From NCBI RefSeq assembly GCF_004379255.2, contig NC_056046.1:15190001-15254000 (forward strand): 64,000 nucleotides of DNA, in the 5' to 3' direction. Below, one piece after another: positions 1 to 11,300 of this stretch. The position numbers were made by a program, and so were the translations under genes. Source of the DNA: Salvia splendens. Taxonomy: Eukaryota; Streptophyta; Magnoliopsida; Lamiales; Lamiaceae. The number at the start of each line of letters is the position of its first letter. Position 1 is the stretch's first letter. The notes below the pieces were generated by a model. That model did no database searches, had not been told where the DNA came from, and worked only from the letters and a program-made list of their open reading frames with translations.

Positions 1-66
1 TGGATTATAGATTTATCTTCTTCATGGTTCTTGGACTTTAAAAATATTGTCAGTAGCTCCTAGACT

Positions 67-525
67 AAGGGTTTATTTCAAAATTGGTCATTTTAGTTAC
101 TTTTTATCCGAAAATGCCCTTTGGAGCATTTGGGCAATTGTCTTTACACATGTTAACTGTTTCAATATAATGTTATTTCAATTATGTACTAAAGCTGATA
201 TTATTTCAAAATTATTCTTTTTCCCTTTGCTATCTTCAATTTATTTTTTTATTTCAATATTAGATTTAATTTTATAAAATTAAATTTAAAATTTAGATTT
301 TTAAATATCTATAAATTATTTTTAATTAAAATTATTAATAACAAAGAGAATAAGAAGATAATTTTGAAATAATATCAGATTTAGTACATCATTGAAATAA
401 TATCATATTGATGAAATAATATCATACTGAAACAGTTAAAATGTGAAAAGATGAAATTATCCAAATGCTCAAAAGGATATTTTCGGATAAAAATAGCCAA
501 AAGGATCAATTTCGAAATAAACCCG
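67..525. mobile_element. Fold-back MITE with ~160-bp inverted repeats
   Basis: The first arm (about 69-225) and the reverse complement of the second (about 363-525) read nearly in parallel. Both start GGGTTTATTTC, pass TTTTTATCCGAAAAT and a GAGCATTTGG block, and end near TATTATTTCAAAATTAT. Between the arms is very AT-rich DNA with no coding capacity. No clear target duplication was found, so the superfamily is not assigned. The short open frames across it are by-products. Confidence 0.6.
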
Positions 526-784
526 GTATGGAATAACTTTAAAACATTGGTTGTTGTCCCATCTATTAAGATTTTGCGGGGATTAATCACTTCAATATGT
601 TGTAATATATGGTTTAAGTCCATTAATCTGGAGAATAGCCAGAAGCAGGGTCGTCCCGACAAAATCAGAGGCCCTGTGTAAAAATCTAAAATGAGGCCTA
701 CCACTATAGAAAAAAAGACAATGCATTTTAAAGCTATATGATAATTAAAGAAATATACCATTTCGAACCTCGATTGCATAGTCT

Positions 785-935
785 TTACTTGAACAACATC
801 ATTCTTTTGGTGTTCTTTGAAATGAAATCTTCAACGATGTTCTCATATGCAATCTTCTCCAGCATCTCACTCTCGAGTGCGATTATGGCCAAATCATTCA
901 GTCTATCTTGTGTCATTGTAGAACGCAAACAGGCG
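785..935 (-). pseudogene. hAT transposase C-terminal (dimerisation) fragment
   Basis: Read on the minus strand, about 49 codons encode LRSTMTQDRLNDLAIIALES followed by a leucine/isoleucine-rich helix and a basic tail, ending at a TAA at 785-787. This is the signature of the C-terminal dimerisation helix of plant hAT transposases of the zinc-finger MYM/TTF-type group, where STMTQ.RLN.LA is strongly conserved. Upstream coding sequence (plus-strand positions above about 935) is unrelated, so only the tail survives. Downstream, GGCCCTGTG- and GAGGCC-rich stretches (around 640-700 and again 1115-1175) resemble the 3-prime flank often seen after such genes. It is a decayed remnant. Confidence 0.6.
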
Positions 936-1781
936 GCGTTTGTCGATGAGGAACACCGAACACGAACAAGCGGCTCCCAGGTCTACGATCGGGAAAAGAA
1001 ACCGATCAGAATTGGAGTCACGGTGCTAGAAAAAGGCCTGTGCGTTGCTATACAAGAGAAATAGCTTTGTTGGGCTGAAAAAATAGGAATACATGTATAT
1101 GTGCTGAAATATTTCAGAGGCCCCTGAAAATTGGGTCGCACAGGCCGCACGGGCCAAGGAACGGGCCTGGCCAGAAGAAATATAGACTTCTGGTGGAAAT
1201 ATGTTTGGTATCATCTATGAGTTATAAGAAGAAATATTTAAGTATCAATCTTGATATTAAATCAACCAATTAAATCATTTTTTCAAGAAATAAGAAACAT
1301 CTAAATTATACATATAGATATCTATTTTGTGATAAGACCAGGAAAAACATGAATAATGGTTCGATTGATGATAAAATAAAATCTTAATTGGTTTGTGAAT
1401 GATTCAATTGATAATGTTTTGCAATTTAATTGGTAAAGGAGAAATTTTCTTCGGTTAATGACATGGAAAAGAAGATAATTCTCGGTGAAGTTCTCTGCGT
1501 TAGATGATTGAAGAATGATTGGTCAAATTGTTGATTCAGATTCATAAGGATCATTTAACAAAGAATCACTCAACAAACAACCGAGAGTGATAATTGATTA
1601 ACAATTTTATACAACAGAAATGAAAGGTTGGAAATAAAAAGGAAATCGAATTGAACGACACTCACCATGAAATAAAATTAAATCAATAGCACAGGTAAAG
1701 GAAAAATACAAAATAAATACAACAAATCCCTACGACGAAAATCATATACATATACGTGTATATATGTAAATAAAAAAAAAA
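936..1781. other. Intergenic, no gene seen
   Basis: AT-rich spacer between the hAT remnant and the first LEA2 gene. At 1113-1175 there is a GC-richer patch with GGCCC-type words resembling the flank of the hAT remnant. Nothing else is recognisable. The 1640-1781 portion is the 3-prime flank of the minus-strand LEA2 gene. Confidence 0.5.
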
Positions 1782-2336
1782 TTAATTGCATATCAAATTT
1801 TCCACCTGTCTAGTGCCCAAATTAATGTCCCAATCACACTTCATTTCCCCAGATTTCTTCTTCTTGATAACCTTAAACAAATGCACCTTCCCACTCAATT
1901 TTGCTTGGCTGCTGAGCTTCAAAATCCCAGAATTGATCTCATTTCTCAATTCAGGACCCGATCCCCTAGCCGTGCTTACATCCACGGAGATCTCAAACTT
2001 CTGCGTTTTCTTGGCCTTGGTGCGCCCCTTGGGGATAACATGCTCCCCGAGTGGCACACCCTTGTGCAGTATGACGAGGGTGCTCTCGTCATACTTGAAA
2101 TGGCCGAAGTTGGTGTTTTTAATAGTGAGTTGCGCGAGCAGCTTCATGTTGATGGAAGTGGCGGTGCTGTTGCTGGAGCTGAAGCTTTCGACAACCATAG
2201 CGTCGAACCTCACCTTCGGGCTTTTGATCTTCATAACTGTTAGAGCGAAGACTAAAATGACGGCTGTTTGGAACACTATGAATGCTGCGACGTATGCTAA
2301 GCATTTCTTGCGGCTTCTTCCTTCTCCTTTTGACAT
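1782..2336 (-). CDS. LEA2-domain membrane-anchored protein (copy 1)
   Basis: Single-exon gene of 184 residues. A short basic N-terminus (MSKGEGRSRKKC) precedes one hydrophobic segment at about residues 12-34, which fits a type II signal-anchor. It is followed by a LEA_2/NHL-type beta-sandwich domain with the family cue KNTNFGHFKYDESTL. A lysine-rich stretch (KKKKSGEMKCDWDINLGT) near the C-terminus is typical of this subfamily, annotated in many plants as late embryogenesis abundant protein At1g64065-like. The start is supported by a TATA box 108 bp upstream and by exact agreement with the paralogue at 6314-6865. LEA2/NHL proteins sit in plasma or endomembranes and are linked to stress and defence responses. 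The specific function of this member is not known to me. Confidence 0.9.
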   Translation of the reverse strand: MSKGEGRSRKKCLAYVAAFIVFQTAVILVFALTVMKIKSPKVRFDAMVVESFSSSNSTATSINMKLLAQLTIKNTNFGHFKYDESTLVILHKGVPLGEHVIPKGRTKAKKTQKFEISVDVSTARGSGPELRNEINSGILKLSSQAKLSGKVHLFKVIKKKKSGEMKCDWDINLGTRQVENLICN

Positions 2337-2443
2337 TTTTGTGGAGAAAGATTTAGTGTTGGAGTGTTTTTTTTCTTGAAAGTGATTCGAATGTGTAAGA
2401 AATTGTATGAGTATTGGTGTTTAGATATGAGAAAATGGGAGCC

Positions 2444-2451
2444 TATTTATA
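2444..2451 (-). promoter_or_regulatory. TATA box of LEA2 copy 1
   Basis: TATAAATA on the minus strand, 108 bp before the ATG at 2336. The spacing leaves a 5-prime UTR of roughly 75 nt. Confidence 0.6.
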
Positions 2452-2640
2452 GGTGGAGGAAATAATTAATTATGGAAGGCTGAAGTTTCTAAGTAATGTT
2501 GCTATTGTGACCAAATGACTAATGCGCGTTTTCAAGGGCCTTGACTAATTGGTGTAATGTAAAATGAAGTAAAGAAGAAAGCATGCATTACATAGATTAA
2601 ATGTATATACATATGAGTAGATTGAGTGGGTAATGATAAA

Positions 2641-2878
2641 ATGCAAACTCATATATTGTACAAACTCTAAACTTTTCAACACATTATCAACACAACGTCA
2701 ACACAATGTCAACACAGTGTAAAATATCAAGATTTTGATGTCAACACAATGTCAACACGGTGTCAACCGTTGACACTGTGTTGATATTTTTTGTTGCTGT
2801 TATATATTAATCTGTTGATATTTTTTAACGGTCCAGATTATAGTTTGGAGTTTATACAATATTTAGAGTTTGCATTTG
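2641..2878. mobile_element. Small MITE with GTCAACAC motifs
   Basis: The left end (ATGCAAACTCATATATTGTA) is matched in inverted orientation by the right end at about 2844-2878, where TACAATATTTAGAGTTTGCA occurs. Inside are several copies of TCAACACA(A/G)TGTCAACAC and an inverted GTTGACACTGTGTTGA, which give it a hairpin-rich interior. A related set of CAATGTCAATA words occurs at about 7170-7280. No coding capacity; the target duplication is unclear. Confidence 0.5.
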
Positions 2879-5282
2879 ATTACATTTCTGAGCAGATAAG
2901 TGTATAAAATATGATTAGATAAGATGGTATAGTAGAACCGCTGTTTATTTTTTTGATTGAATAAAAGGCTCAAACCACCAACGGCGTTGAGCAATAAAAG
3001 TTTCAGCCCAACAAAAAACGGACAACAAGAACGGACATTTAGCCAAAAAGTAAAAACACAAAAGAAACGAACGACAGAACCACGACCAACACATCTCCCC
3101 CAACAGACAATGCAACAAAGAGGCAAAAGCAACACCACCGCCAAAAGCCGAGAGCTATCTAAACCGTAAGCAAAAGAGGGTAAAAGAGGCGAGATGAAGT
3201 TCACCTCTGTAATAGAGCCAGTTTTCATAATTAACCACAATGGCTATAATAAAAAAAAACTGGTTATACCGACTAGCCAAATAAGGATGGTGACATTCGG
3301 TAATACCTAATCATTGGTTATGATGAGTATATTTTAGCTTTGAATTATGTACTGGTCATAGGCAGAGACGAGACTATGATTTTGACGCTGAGGGATCCTA
3401 TTTAAGAATGATGAGGTTTATTTTTTAGCCACGATGCCGGTGGAAGCAATTGCGATATGGATCGACATTAATAGAGATTGTGAGAAAATAAATAATTAGA
3501 TGACGATTGATAGAAACAAGAAATATATGTGGTGACTGTGATTATAAGGGACATTTGCAGGGAAGGGGACAAATTTATCTATTAAGGAAATTTAAAATTT
3601 TGAGGGGAATTTAGTGAGAAATTAAAAGACATAAATTTCACAATAGGTAATATATATGTGGAGTAGAAAATACGAGCCAGGGCAAATGCCCCTCCAATCC
3701 GTCTACTAGATCCGCCGATGATGGTGATTGTTATTATACAATATAAGGAGAGCGGCAATGTCACTGTCATAAGTGCTATTAATATTTAATAAAACTCTTA
3801 CTAAGTGACAATTTATGGTGATTCAAAACCTTACAATAATCTTTCAATTTTTTTTATGGATTTTGTATTAAGATAGTTCCACGATAAAATTTAATGCAAA
3901 TACGTTATACTTTCATACATAAATTAGAAATGTATGTACAATTAAAATAAATACTCTTTCATTTGTTGTTTTTGGCTACTTCCTTATGTTTTCCTCCTCT
4001 GTGCTTGCGTTGTTTGGGTGAACATTTTGCCTTTGAATATTTTAGAGTTATTGAACTTTCATGCTCGCTATTTTTTTTAAAACTTTGAGTATTTAGTCTT
4101 TCAAACAACTCCAACAAGAATGACTGTTTTAGACACGAAAAAATGTGTTAATTACTTAATAATTATTGTAGGTGATCTTTTGAAATAAAGTTAGGCGCGA
4201 GGAAATTCCTAGCTAGAATCAGTATTGATAATAATACATGTATTATATATATAGCTCGCCGTTTGAGAAATTATATATGGGGTAATATATGCGCTGAAAA
4301 TGCTTACCTCAATCTCAAGATTTCAACCTGATTAATTAATGTTTTATATTAAAATTATAAAAATGAAAAATGGAGGTCCCCGCGTTCTTCTTGATAAAAC
4401 GTGTAAATTATAGTAGTATATGTCATGGCGTAGTAATGAATACTTATCTTATAATTTAAACATATTTAAAGTTATCATGTGAGAATTGAATGAAATATGT
4501 ACAAGTATACCAAATACTACTTTGCACGATTGAAGTTTTTCAAATATAACCATTTAGACTGGTACTAAAATAATTCATTCTTTTGATATTAAGTTGGAAG
4601 GAATTAAGCCATTGTTAATTTTCTTACATTAGTTTTTTGAAACATGTGCATTAAACGTATTACTATTATGTATAGATATGTAGATACTTGAAAAAATGAT
4701 TATAAATAATTAAAGTGAAGATAAAATTAAGTAAGGGAGAGAATAATGTAGAAGTGATTATTTATAATCATTATTTCAGAGAGAGGAAATATGGGGAAAA
4801 GAATATTAAACGAACCTAGAGATGCATTTTCAATATTAAACGAACACATACATATATAATTTACATGAGAATATACATATGCTTTGTACAATAATTGATC
4901 TGATGCGCATGTATTCTCCACGAGAATTAGGCTTTATTTTAAGAGTTAAGGCAAAGGTGTCTAGATACAAATATTTTATACTAGTAGTACTGTTTTTTAT
5001 CTTTCATTTTGTGGTGAAATACAAATATCTTAAGAAAGAAGACATATAGTATCTACGTACAGCTGTATGTCTGTATCTACAATGAAACTCATTGAGTCAT
5101 GCAATAATGTTAATGGGATTAAATTTATTTTACTGAATTATGGTTTATAATATAGTAATAGCATTCAGTCGTTAACCATATTAAATTAGCCAACTTCTAG
5201 GACATAGTGCATAAGTGAAATAAAATTATTAATTAACACTGGATATGCAAAAGAATATGCCTGATAAATTAGTAACACTGGT
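2879..5282. other. Long AT-rich intergenic spacer
   Basis: I see no gene. The segment 2955-3225 is compositionally different: A/C-rich on the plus strand and T/G-rich on the minus, ending in an AATAAA-like run. It could be the 3-prime end of a decayed LINE, but I find no reverse-transcriptase remnant to support that. The rest is anonymous AT-rich sequence separating the two LEA2 copies. Confidence 0.4.
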
Positions 5283-5477
5283 CTTTTTGGTATATGATAG
5301 AATGGAAGGAGGGTGAAATGAAACGGAGATTATAAGAATGAAATTACAATTTTTTGTATATTATATATTATTCACTTACATTCCACTCTATATATTATAT
5401 AGTTGTACCAAATAAATGAATAAAATAAAAATAGAAATTATATTTTATTTCATCATTCCATTCTATCATACCAAAAC
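5283..5477. mobile_element. Short MITE, ~195 bp
   Basis: The left end TTTTTGGTATATGATAGAAT continues GGAAGGA. The right end in reverse complement reads TTTTGGTATGATAGAATGGA and ATGATGAAAT. The interior is AT-rich and non-coding. The inverted termini make a MITE likely; the superfamily is uncertain because I could not settle the target duplication. Confidence 0.55.
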
Positions 5478-6313
5478 ATAAGTACGGCTGAAAGTAAAAG
5501 TACCATTTCAATTAGCAAGCAAAGCATATGAAACCGCTGTCATTTAATTAATTAAACCACTCTTTGAACTTATCTATAATGTGGAAATTTAATTAGTCAA
5601 GCCTTCAATATTCCTAGTTGGCGTTAGAGTAGGTAATTCACGAGCACTCTGTTTTGATTAAAAAAAAGAAAATATATACAGCTGTTTGAAGAGAAAGTAT
5701 TTTTAAATATTTCAATTACTAATAGTTATTTGAAATAAGTCGATGGCCGATCTCAAATGATTTCGAGTTTGACATTATTGATTGTATCGGAATTGCTTAT
5801 AAGCTTAAGTCTGAGTTCTCGTTATTAATTTAGTAATTTTGTATGGTTAATAAACTCATTTAACTTAATTTACATGCCTAACTAGCTCGACTCAAATCAT
5901 AGTAACGACTCAGAGGGTTTATAGTCAATAAGTTCTTTAATTAAAACACTAGCTACTTTAATATTAACACTAGATCTTTCTGCTTATTTCCATTACGTTT
6001 GACCAAATTTCCACGATATATAATGACATTAATTCTTGATTTACAAATTAAACATATATAAATTTGACATTTTTACGGATTGATCCTAAATTATTTAATC
6101 TATGGTTCATTTGGAGCTTTTTGTTATTAAAAAATATAAAGCGGGTTAAAATGGGAATTGAAGAAATATTAACATCCACCATGAGTAGTAGTATATATCT
6201 ACCAACATACAAAATGAATATTCATGAAGTAACAAATACTCCAATATTTATAAAAAATAAAAATACACACCCCTAGCTAGACGTCGAAGATAATTTACAT
6301 AATTTATAATCAA
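5478..6313. other. Intergenic spacer
   Basis: AT-rich DNA between the MITE and the stop of LEA2 copy 2. No conserved protein or element is recognisable. The last ~100 bp serve as 3-prime flank of the minus-strand gene. Confidence 0.4.
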
Positions 6314-6865
6314 CTAGCACTTCAAATTCTGAATCTCTCTAGTGCCCAAATTGAGGTCCCAATCACATTTCATTTCACCAGATTTCTTCTTCTTGATGAT
6401 TTTCATCAAATGCACCTTCACATTCAATTTTGCTTGGCTACTGAGCTTCAAAATTCCAGAATTGATCTCATTTCTCAATTCAGGACCCGATCCCCTAGCC
6501 GTGCTCACATCCACGGAGATCTCCAACTTCTGCGTTTTCTTGGCCTTGGTGCGCCCCTTGGGGATCACATGTTCCCCGAGTGGCACACCCTTGTGCAATA
6601 TGACGAGGGTGGTCTCGTCATACTTGAAATGCCCAAAGTTGGTGTTTTTAATGATGAGCTGAGCGAGGAGCTTCATTTCGATGGAAGTGGCTGTGCCGTT
6701 GTTGAAGGTGAAGGTTTCAACAACCGTAGCGTTGAACCTCAGCTTAGGGCTTTTGACCTTCATAACTGTGAGAGCCAACACTAAAATAATGGCTGCTTGA
6801 AACACTATGAACACTGCAACATATGCTAAGCATTTCTTGCAGCTTCTCCCTTCTCCTTTTGACAT
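6314..6865 (-). CDS. LEA2-domain membrane-anchored protein (copy 2)
   Basis: Single-exon gene of 183 residues, a close tandem paralogue of the gene at 1782-2336 with the same architecture: MSKGEGRSCKKC, one hydrophobic anchor at residues 12-34, then the LEA_2 domain with KNTNFGHFKYDETTL. I chose the internal Met at 6865 because it aligns exactly with copy 1. The frame stays open for 37 more codons upstream, but these run through a (TA)n repeat (YIYIYIY) and are not believable protein. Substitutions are scattered with the frame intact, so both copies look functional. The likely role is a stress-related membrane protein, as for copy 1. Confidence 0.9.
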   Translation of the reverse strand: MSKGEGRSCKKCLAYVAVFIVFQAAIILVLALTVMKVKSPKLRFNATVVETFTFNNGTATSIEMKLLAQLIIKNTNFGHFKYDETTLVILHKGVPLGEHVIPKGRTKAKKTQKLEISVDVSTARGSGPELRNEINSGILKLSSQAKLNVKVHLMKIIKKKKSGEMKCDWDLNLGTREIQNLKC

Positions 6866-6936
6866 TTTTTTGGGAATAAACATGGAGTTTGAGTGTTTTC
6901 TTTTTGTTAATATTTGGGAACGAGAAAATTGTAGTG

Positions 6937-6958
6937 TATATATATATATATATATATA
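6937..6958. repeat. (TA)11 microsatellite in the LEA2 copy 2 promoter
   Basis: Eleven TA units lie 72-93 bp upstream of the ATG of LEA2 copy 2, close to where copy 1 has its TATAAATA box. The repeat may supply the TATA function. Length polymorphism here could alter expression; that is inference. Confidence 0.6.
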
Positions 6959-6965
6959 AGGACAT

Positions 6966-8375
6966 AGATAGTTCAAAATTCATACTGGTCTCTTCTGGGA
7001 AGTGATCAATTGCTAACTTACCATTTCATTACTAACTACAACTAATTTAAGACCATAGGATTTTAGAAATCTTGTGGTCTACAATTTGTCATGTGTATTT
7101 TTATTTTTCATTTTTTAACATTAAAAAGATAATAGCAAGTAGCAACTATCAAATTTAGGGTTTAGAAACACAATGTCAATATACTGTATGAAATACATCA
7201 ACACAAAAACATGACAATGTCAATACAATTTCATATTGACATTGTACAAGCATTGTATTGCCATATTATGTGCAGTGTATTGATATAAAGCTGTTAACGA
7301 AATTTATGAAGATTTTCAAAAAAAATTTTCAAATTTTGACATCGGAACATATGCAAGTGAGATCTCGTTAGAATCCTTATGAAATTATCTTTAATTTGAT
7401 ATATGTGGTGCGAAAAAAATAATTTAAATCGAGAAAGTTATATACGTTTTAAAGTTATGAGATATTTTTCAAATGTTAGTTACAACTAATTTGTTGTAAA
7501 TTGATCTTAATACCCTTATTCACATTTTTTGGATCGTATTGACGTTCCGGGGCTGATGATCTAGACCCTTGATTTGAATATCTAATGGCTATTATTTAAT
7601 TGTGTCTTCTCGTGTTTTTTATTGTTTTGTTTCTTCTTTTTTCTTTTATGAATTTATATAATGGAAATTTTAAATAATTTGTCCAATAACCAAGCACATG
7701 TTTGACGTAATGTATGGCAGATATCTTGTGAATAAAATCATATAAATGGAAGAATATGTGATAATTACTCCACGATACTTGGACTTGGTAATAGTAGTAA
7801 TGATTAATTAAATACAAATATATTTTACGGAAGTCCAACTTGTGAATGGTAATAATGTAATGATAACTAAATACAATTATCTTTTAGGGAAGCCCACTTG
7901 TGAAGTAAAGCAGTTATGTACCGAACTAGTAGTAATATTTTTAGTCAAAATTAAGATATTGTCAAATTCAATTTGCAAAAACACTCTTAGGTTCTTGAAT
8001 TTACGTACTCCGTGGAGAAGGAATGATAAATTAATCTCTCACATATTGATCGTGACAAACTGAAATTTCAAAGCATATAATATTCACATATAAATAAATC
8101 TTCTCTTAGGCCACATATGGCAGGTAGTTATGATTCTACAAGTAAATACTCCATGAACATATAAATTCTTGTCAACCCTTTCGCATTTGCATTTCCTGTT
8201 TTTACACCCTAATTGTCCCACACTCATTAAATTTGAGCATTAAATTATTTCTGTTAATTCGATGGGCGTGTTCATAGGTCATTTAGCTTTCAGATTATTT
8301 GGTTTATTTGAAGCTTCTCTTCTTCCCAAACATCTTACCGGTTGTTTATGAGTCATATGTTTCATGTTTTACTAG
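6966..8375. other. Intergenic or intronic region upstream of the AAA gene
   Basis: No exon matching the conserved N-terminal part of the neighbouring ATPase family is visible here. The interval 7030-7560 has MITE-like features: ACTACAACTAATTTAAGACC on the left, a GTTACAACTAATTTGTTGTA block on the right, and CAATGTCAATA repeats between. Its ends are not well defined. The remainder is AT-rich. Confidence 0.4.
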
Positions 8376-11300
8376 AAATGTATCACCAAATGCTTGCTAA
8401 GGCCCTAGCGCACTTTTTTGAGGCCAAGTTGTTGTTGTTAGATGCATCTGATTTTTCATTGAAGGTGAGTAGGGTACTGTCTTAGGCATCAGATAATTTC
8501 TCTATGCTATTTCTACTAAGTGAGTCTCTTATCTGAATTTTGAAAACAGATTCAGAGCAAGTACGGATGTTCCAGTGAACCTGTAAGTGCACCATTTGTT
8601 TAAACATTTTGTTCGGTGTATTTATCCGACAAAGTGTATTACTTGTCATCTGGTTATGTGGGGTTTCAGTCCATCAATCACAAAGTGAGGCTTATATGTT
8701 TGAACTACTTTCCAATTTCTGACATATACCTTTTATAGTCTTTGAAAAGGTCTACATCTGAAGCAACATTGAGCCGAATATCTGAATTATTTGGATCATT
8801 TGCAATGCTTCAGCCTAAACAGGAGAGAAGAGGTATGAATAGATATATTTTTTTTAAAGCTGTACCTTTTTTTTGTGTGTGTAGATCATGAATGTATGTT
8901 TATTTTCACTTGATATGTGCCCTACATTTCTAGACAGAAGTGTGATCTCCAAATGTAATAATGACAAGTTGTTCTTTATTAGTCAGCTGATAGTCTCTAT
9001 GTGTTCTGATTCATAGTCGCAATTTTGCATTGAGTGACAACTGTGATCCATGCTCATGATTGATCATGCATCTCCATCATTATTTGGTGCATCTAAGCAT
9101 ATAATTGTCAGGTTTTGAGAGCACAGAGTGACTGATTTTTGAATAACAAGGAATGCCCCTATGCAATTAAAACTTCTTTGTGATCTGTATTTCAACCCTG
9201 GGAATGCTTTGGCTATCGAACTCTTCCTATCTTAGAATTCACCAATTACTAATGTTCAAATCGTTCGCAGTGTTCAATATATTGACATCATGTTCTTTAA
9301 TTTGGTTCTTCTAAATGCACTTTTCTTTTTGTTTGTAGGGACTCTAAGCAGGAAGGGTAGTGCAGTCAATCTTTCGTCATAGTATGTATGATTTTATCTG
9401 TGTTTCTTCTTATATGTCATTAGTTCATGAATGTATCATCATATGCGTGCTTATGTACATGCAGTGGACAGGAAGGTCCTGCTCCAGGAATGATGCGCAG
9501 GAATGCATCTGCCTCAGCAAACATGAATAATCTTGCTTTGAATACTCTCGGAAATTCAGGTTGAATGGAAAATGATATAATGTACTCTTCATTATATGCT
9601 TTTGTAAAGATCGAATTCCTCCACTAAAATTAAGATAAAATGGACTTATTTTTTATAGCAGTTTGAAATTAGTCTATCTATAGCTGATCATTTTACAAGG
9701 CTACTGCAGATTAACTTCCTTGACAGAGTGTGGGAGTTATGTGGTTCAGGAATCTTCTTTTAAGTGGATCAGTTTTGATATATAATGAAGTATTCTGTTG
9801 TCATATACCTTTATTTATGTTTCTTAGTCTTGAATCTCAACCTTTTTTAGCTCCACCAAAGCGTGCAAGTGGCTGGTGTTTTAGTGAGAAACTTTTTATA
9901 CAAACACTTTACAAGGTAAGATTTCCATTCATGTGTAATGCTTTTCTATGTGCCCCTGCTAATGGACGACATTATGTAGAATTTCTACTGACAGTATAGT
10001 GTCAACGATATAGGTTCTTACCAAAGTATCAAACATCAGTCCCATTATACTCTACCTCAGGAATGTTGAGCCACTCTTGGGTAGATCCCAGAAACTGTAT
10101 ATAATGTTCCAGAAAATGTTGAAGAAATTGTCTGGATCCGTAGTCATCCTTGGCTCGAGGATTGTTGACCAAGAAGATAGCTATGCATCAGTTGATGACA
10201 ACATTTATTCACTATTTCCTTATAACATCGAAATTAGGCCCCCGACCGATGACAATAATGGTGTAAACTGGAAGGCTAAGCTGGAGGAGGATATGAAGAT
10301 GTTCCAATATCAGGACAACAAAAATCATATAAGCGAGGTACTTGCTGCTAATGACATTGCTTGCGATGATTTGGGCTCTGTCTGTATGGCCGACACAATG
10401 GTTCTTAGCAACTATATTGAAGAAATCGTGGTATCAGCTATCTCGCACCATCTGACAAATGTCAAGGAACCTGACTACAGAAACGGGAAGCTTGTTATAT
10501 CCTCGTCAAGGTGGGTCTTTTTGGTGCCATTTCATAAATTATTATTCATCACTAGGGTGAATGCGTGTAAACGTGCTTACTTATTTTCTCATCTTGAAAC
10601 AGCCTATCCCATGGGTTAGGTATATTTCAGGGAAGTCATTCTTGTGGAAATGGTGCCATGAAGCTCGAAGCCCACGTAGAACAGCCAAAGGTTTGTTTCT
10701 CGAGTTATACATACTATTTGTTGTCTGAGAATAGCAATATGATGATGTTAAATCACAGGTACCATTAGATGGAGCTGCTGCATCAGTGCCTGAAACAAAA
10801 TCAGTGACAACTGCACCCGAAAGCCAGAGCGAAGAACTCCCAGCATCAAAGGCCCCTGTAAGGATAATTTTCCAGTTTTATTCATTTTTAGTTCCTTAGT
10901 TGAATTTTTCATGTTTTGGATGCTTATCTTTTCTGAACTTGCAAATAGCATTGATTGTTTATTTCTATTCTCTAATACAACCTAATGACTTATCCTTCAT
11001 TAAGAATTATTGGCAGAATATGCCTCATACTCTTCTTCCTCTATTAATAGAGCTGTTTATCATTTTGGTTGCATCAGGAAGTCGCACCGGACAATGAATT
11101 TGAAAGACTCATCCGGCCAGAAGTCATACCAGCGAGTGAGCTTGGTGTGACATTTGCAGATATAGGAGCCTTAGATGATATAAAGGATTCCCTTCAGGAA
11201 TTAGTGATGCTACCACTTAGAAGACCCGACCTTTTTGAAGGTGGCCTTTTGAAACCATGTAGGGGAATACTGCTTTTCGGGCCTCCTGGTACGGGAAAGA

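Noticed and set aside
1786..2379. Plus-strand frame opposite LEA2 copy 1
   Set aside because: Shadow of the real gene on the other strand.
2955..3225. LINE 3-prime end
   Set aside because: Only base composition and an AATAAA-like run suggest it; no coding remnant or target duplication seen.
6866..6976. N-terminal extension of LEA2 copy 2
   Set aside because: The extra 37 codons cross a TA microsatellite and are absent from the paralogue.
8100..8375. First exon of the AAA gene
   Set aside because: I searched for the conserved LLSGPAE and DEFPYYLSE-type segments and saw none; the region is AT-rich with stops in all frames.
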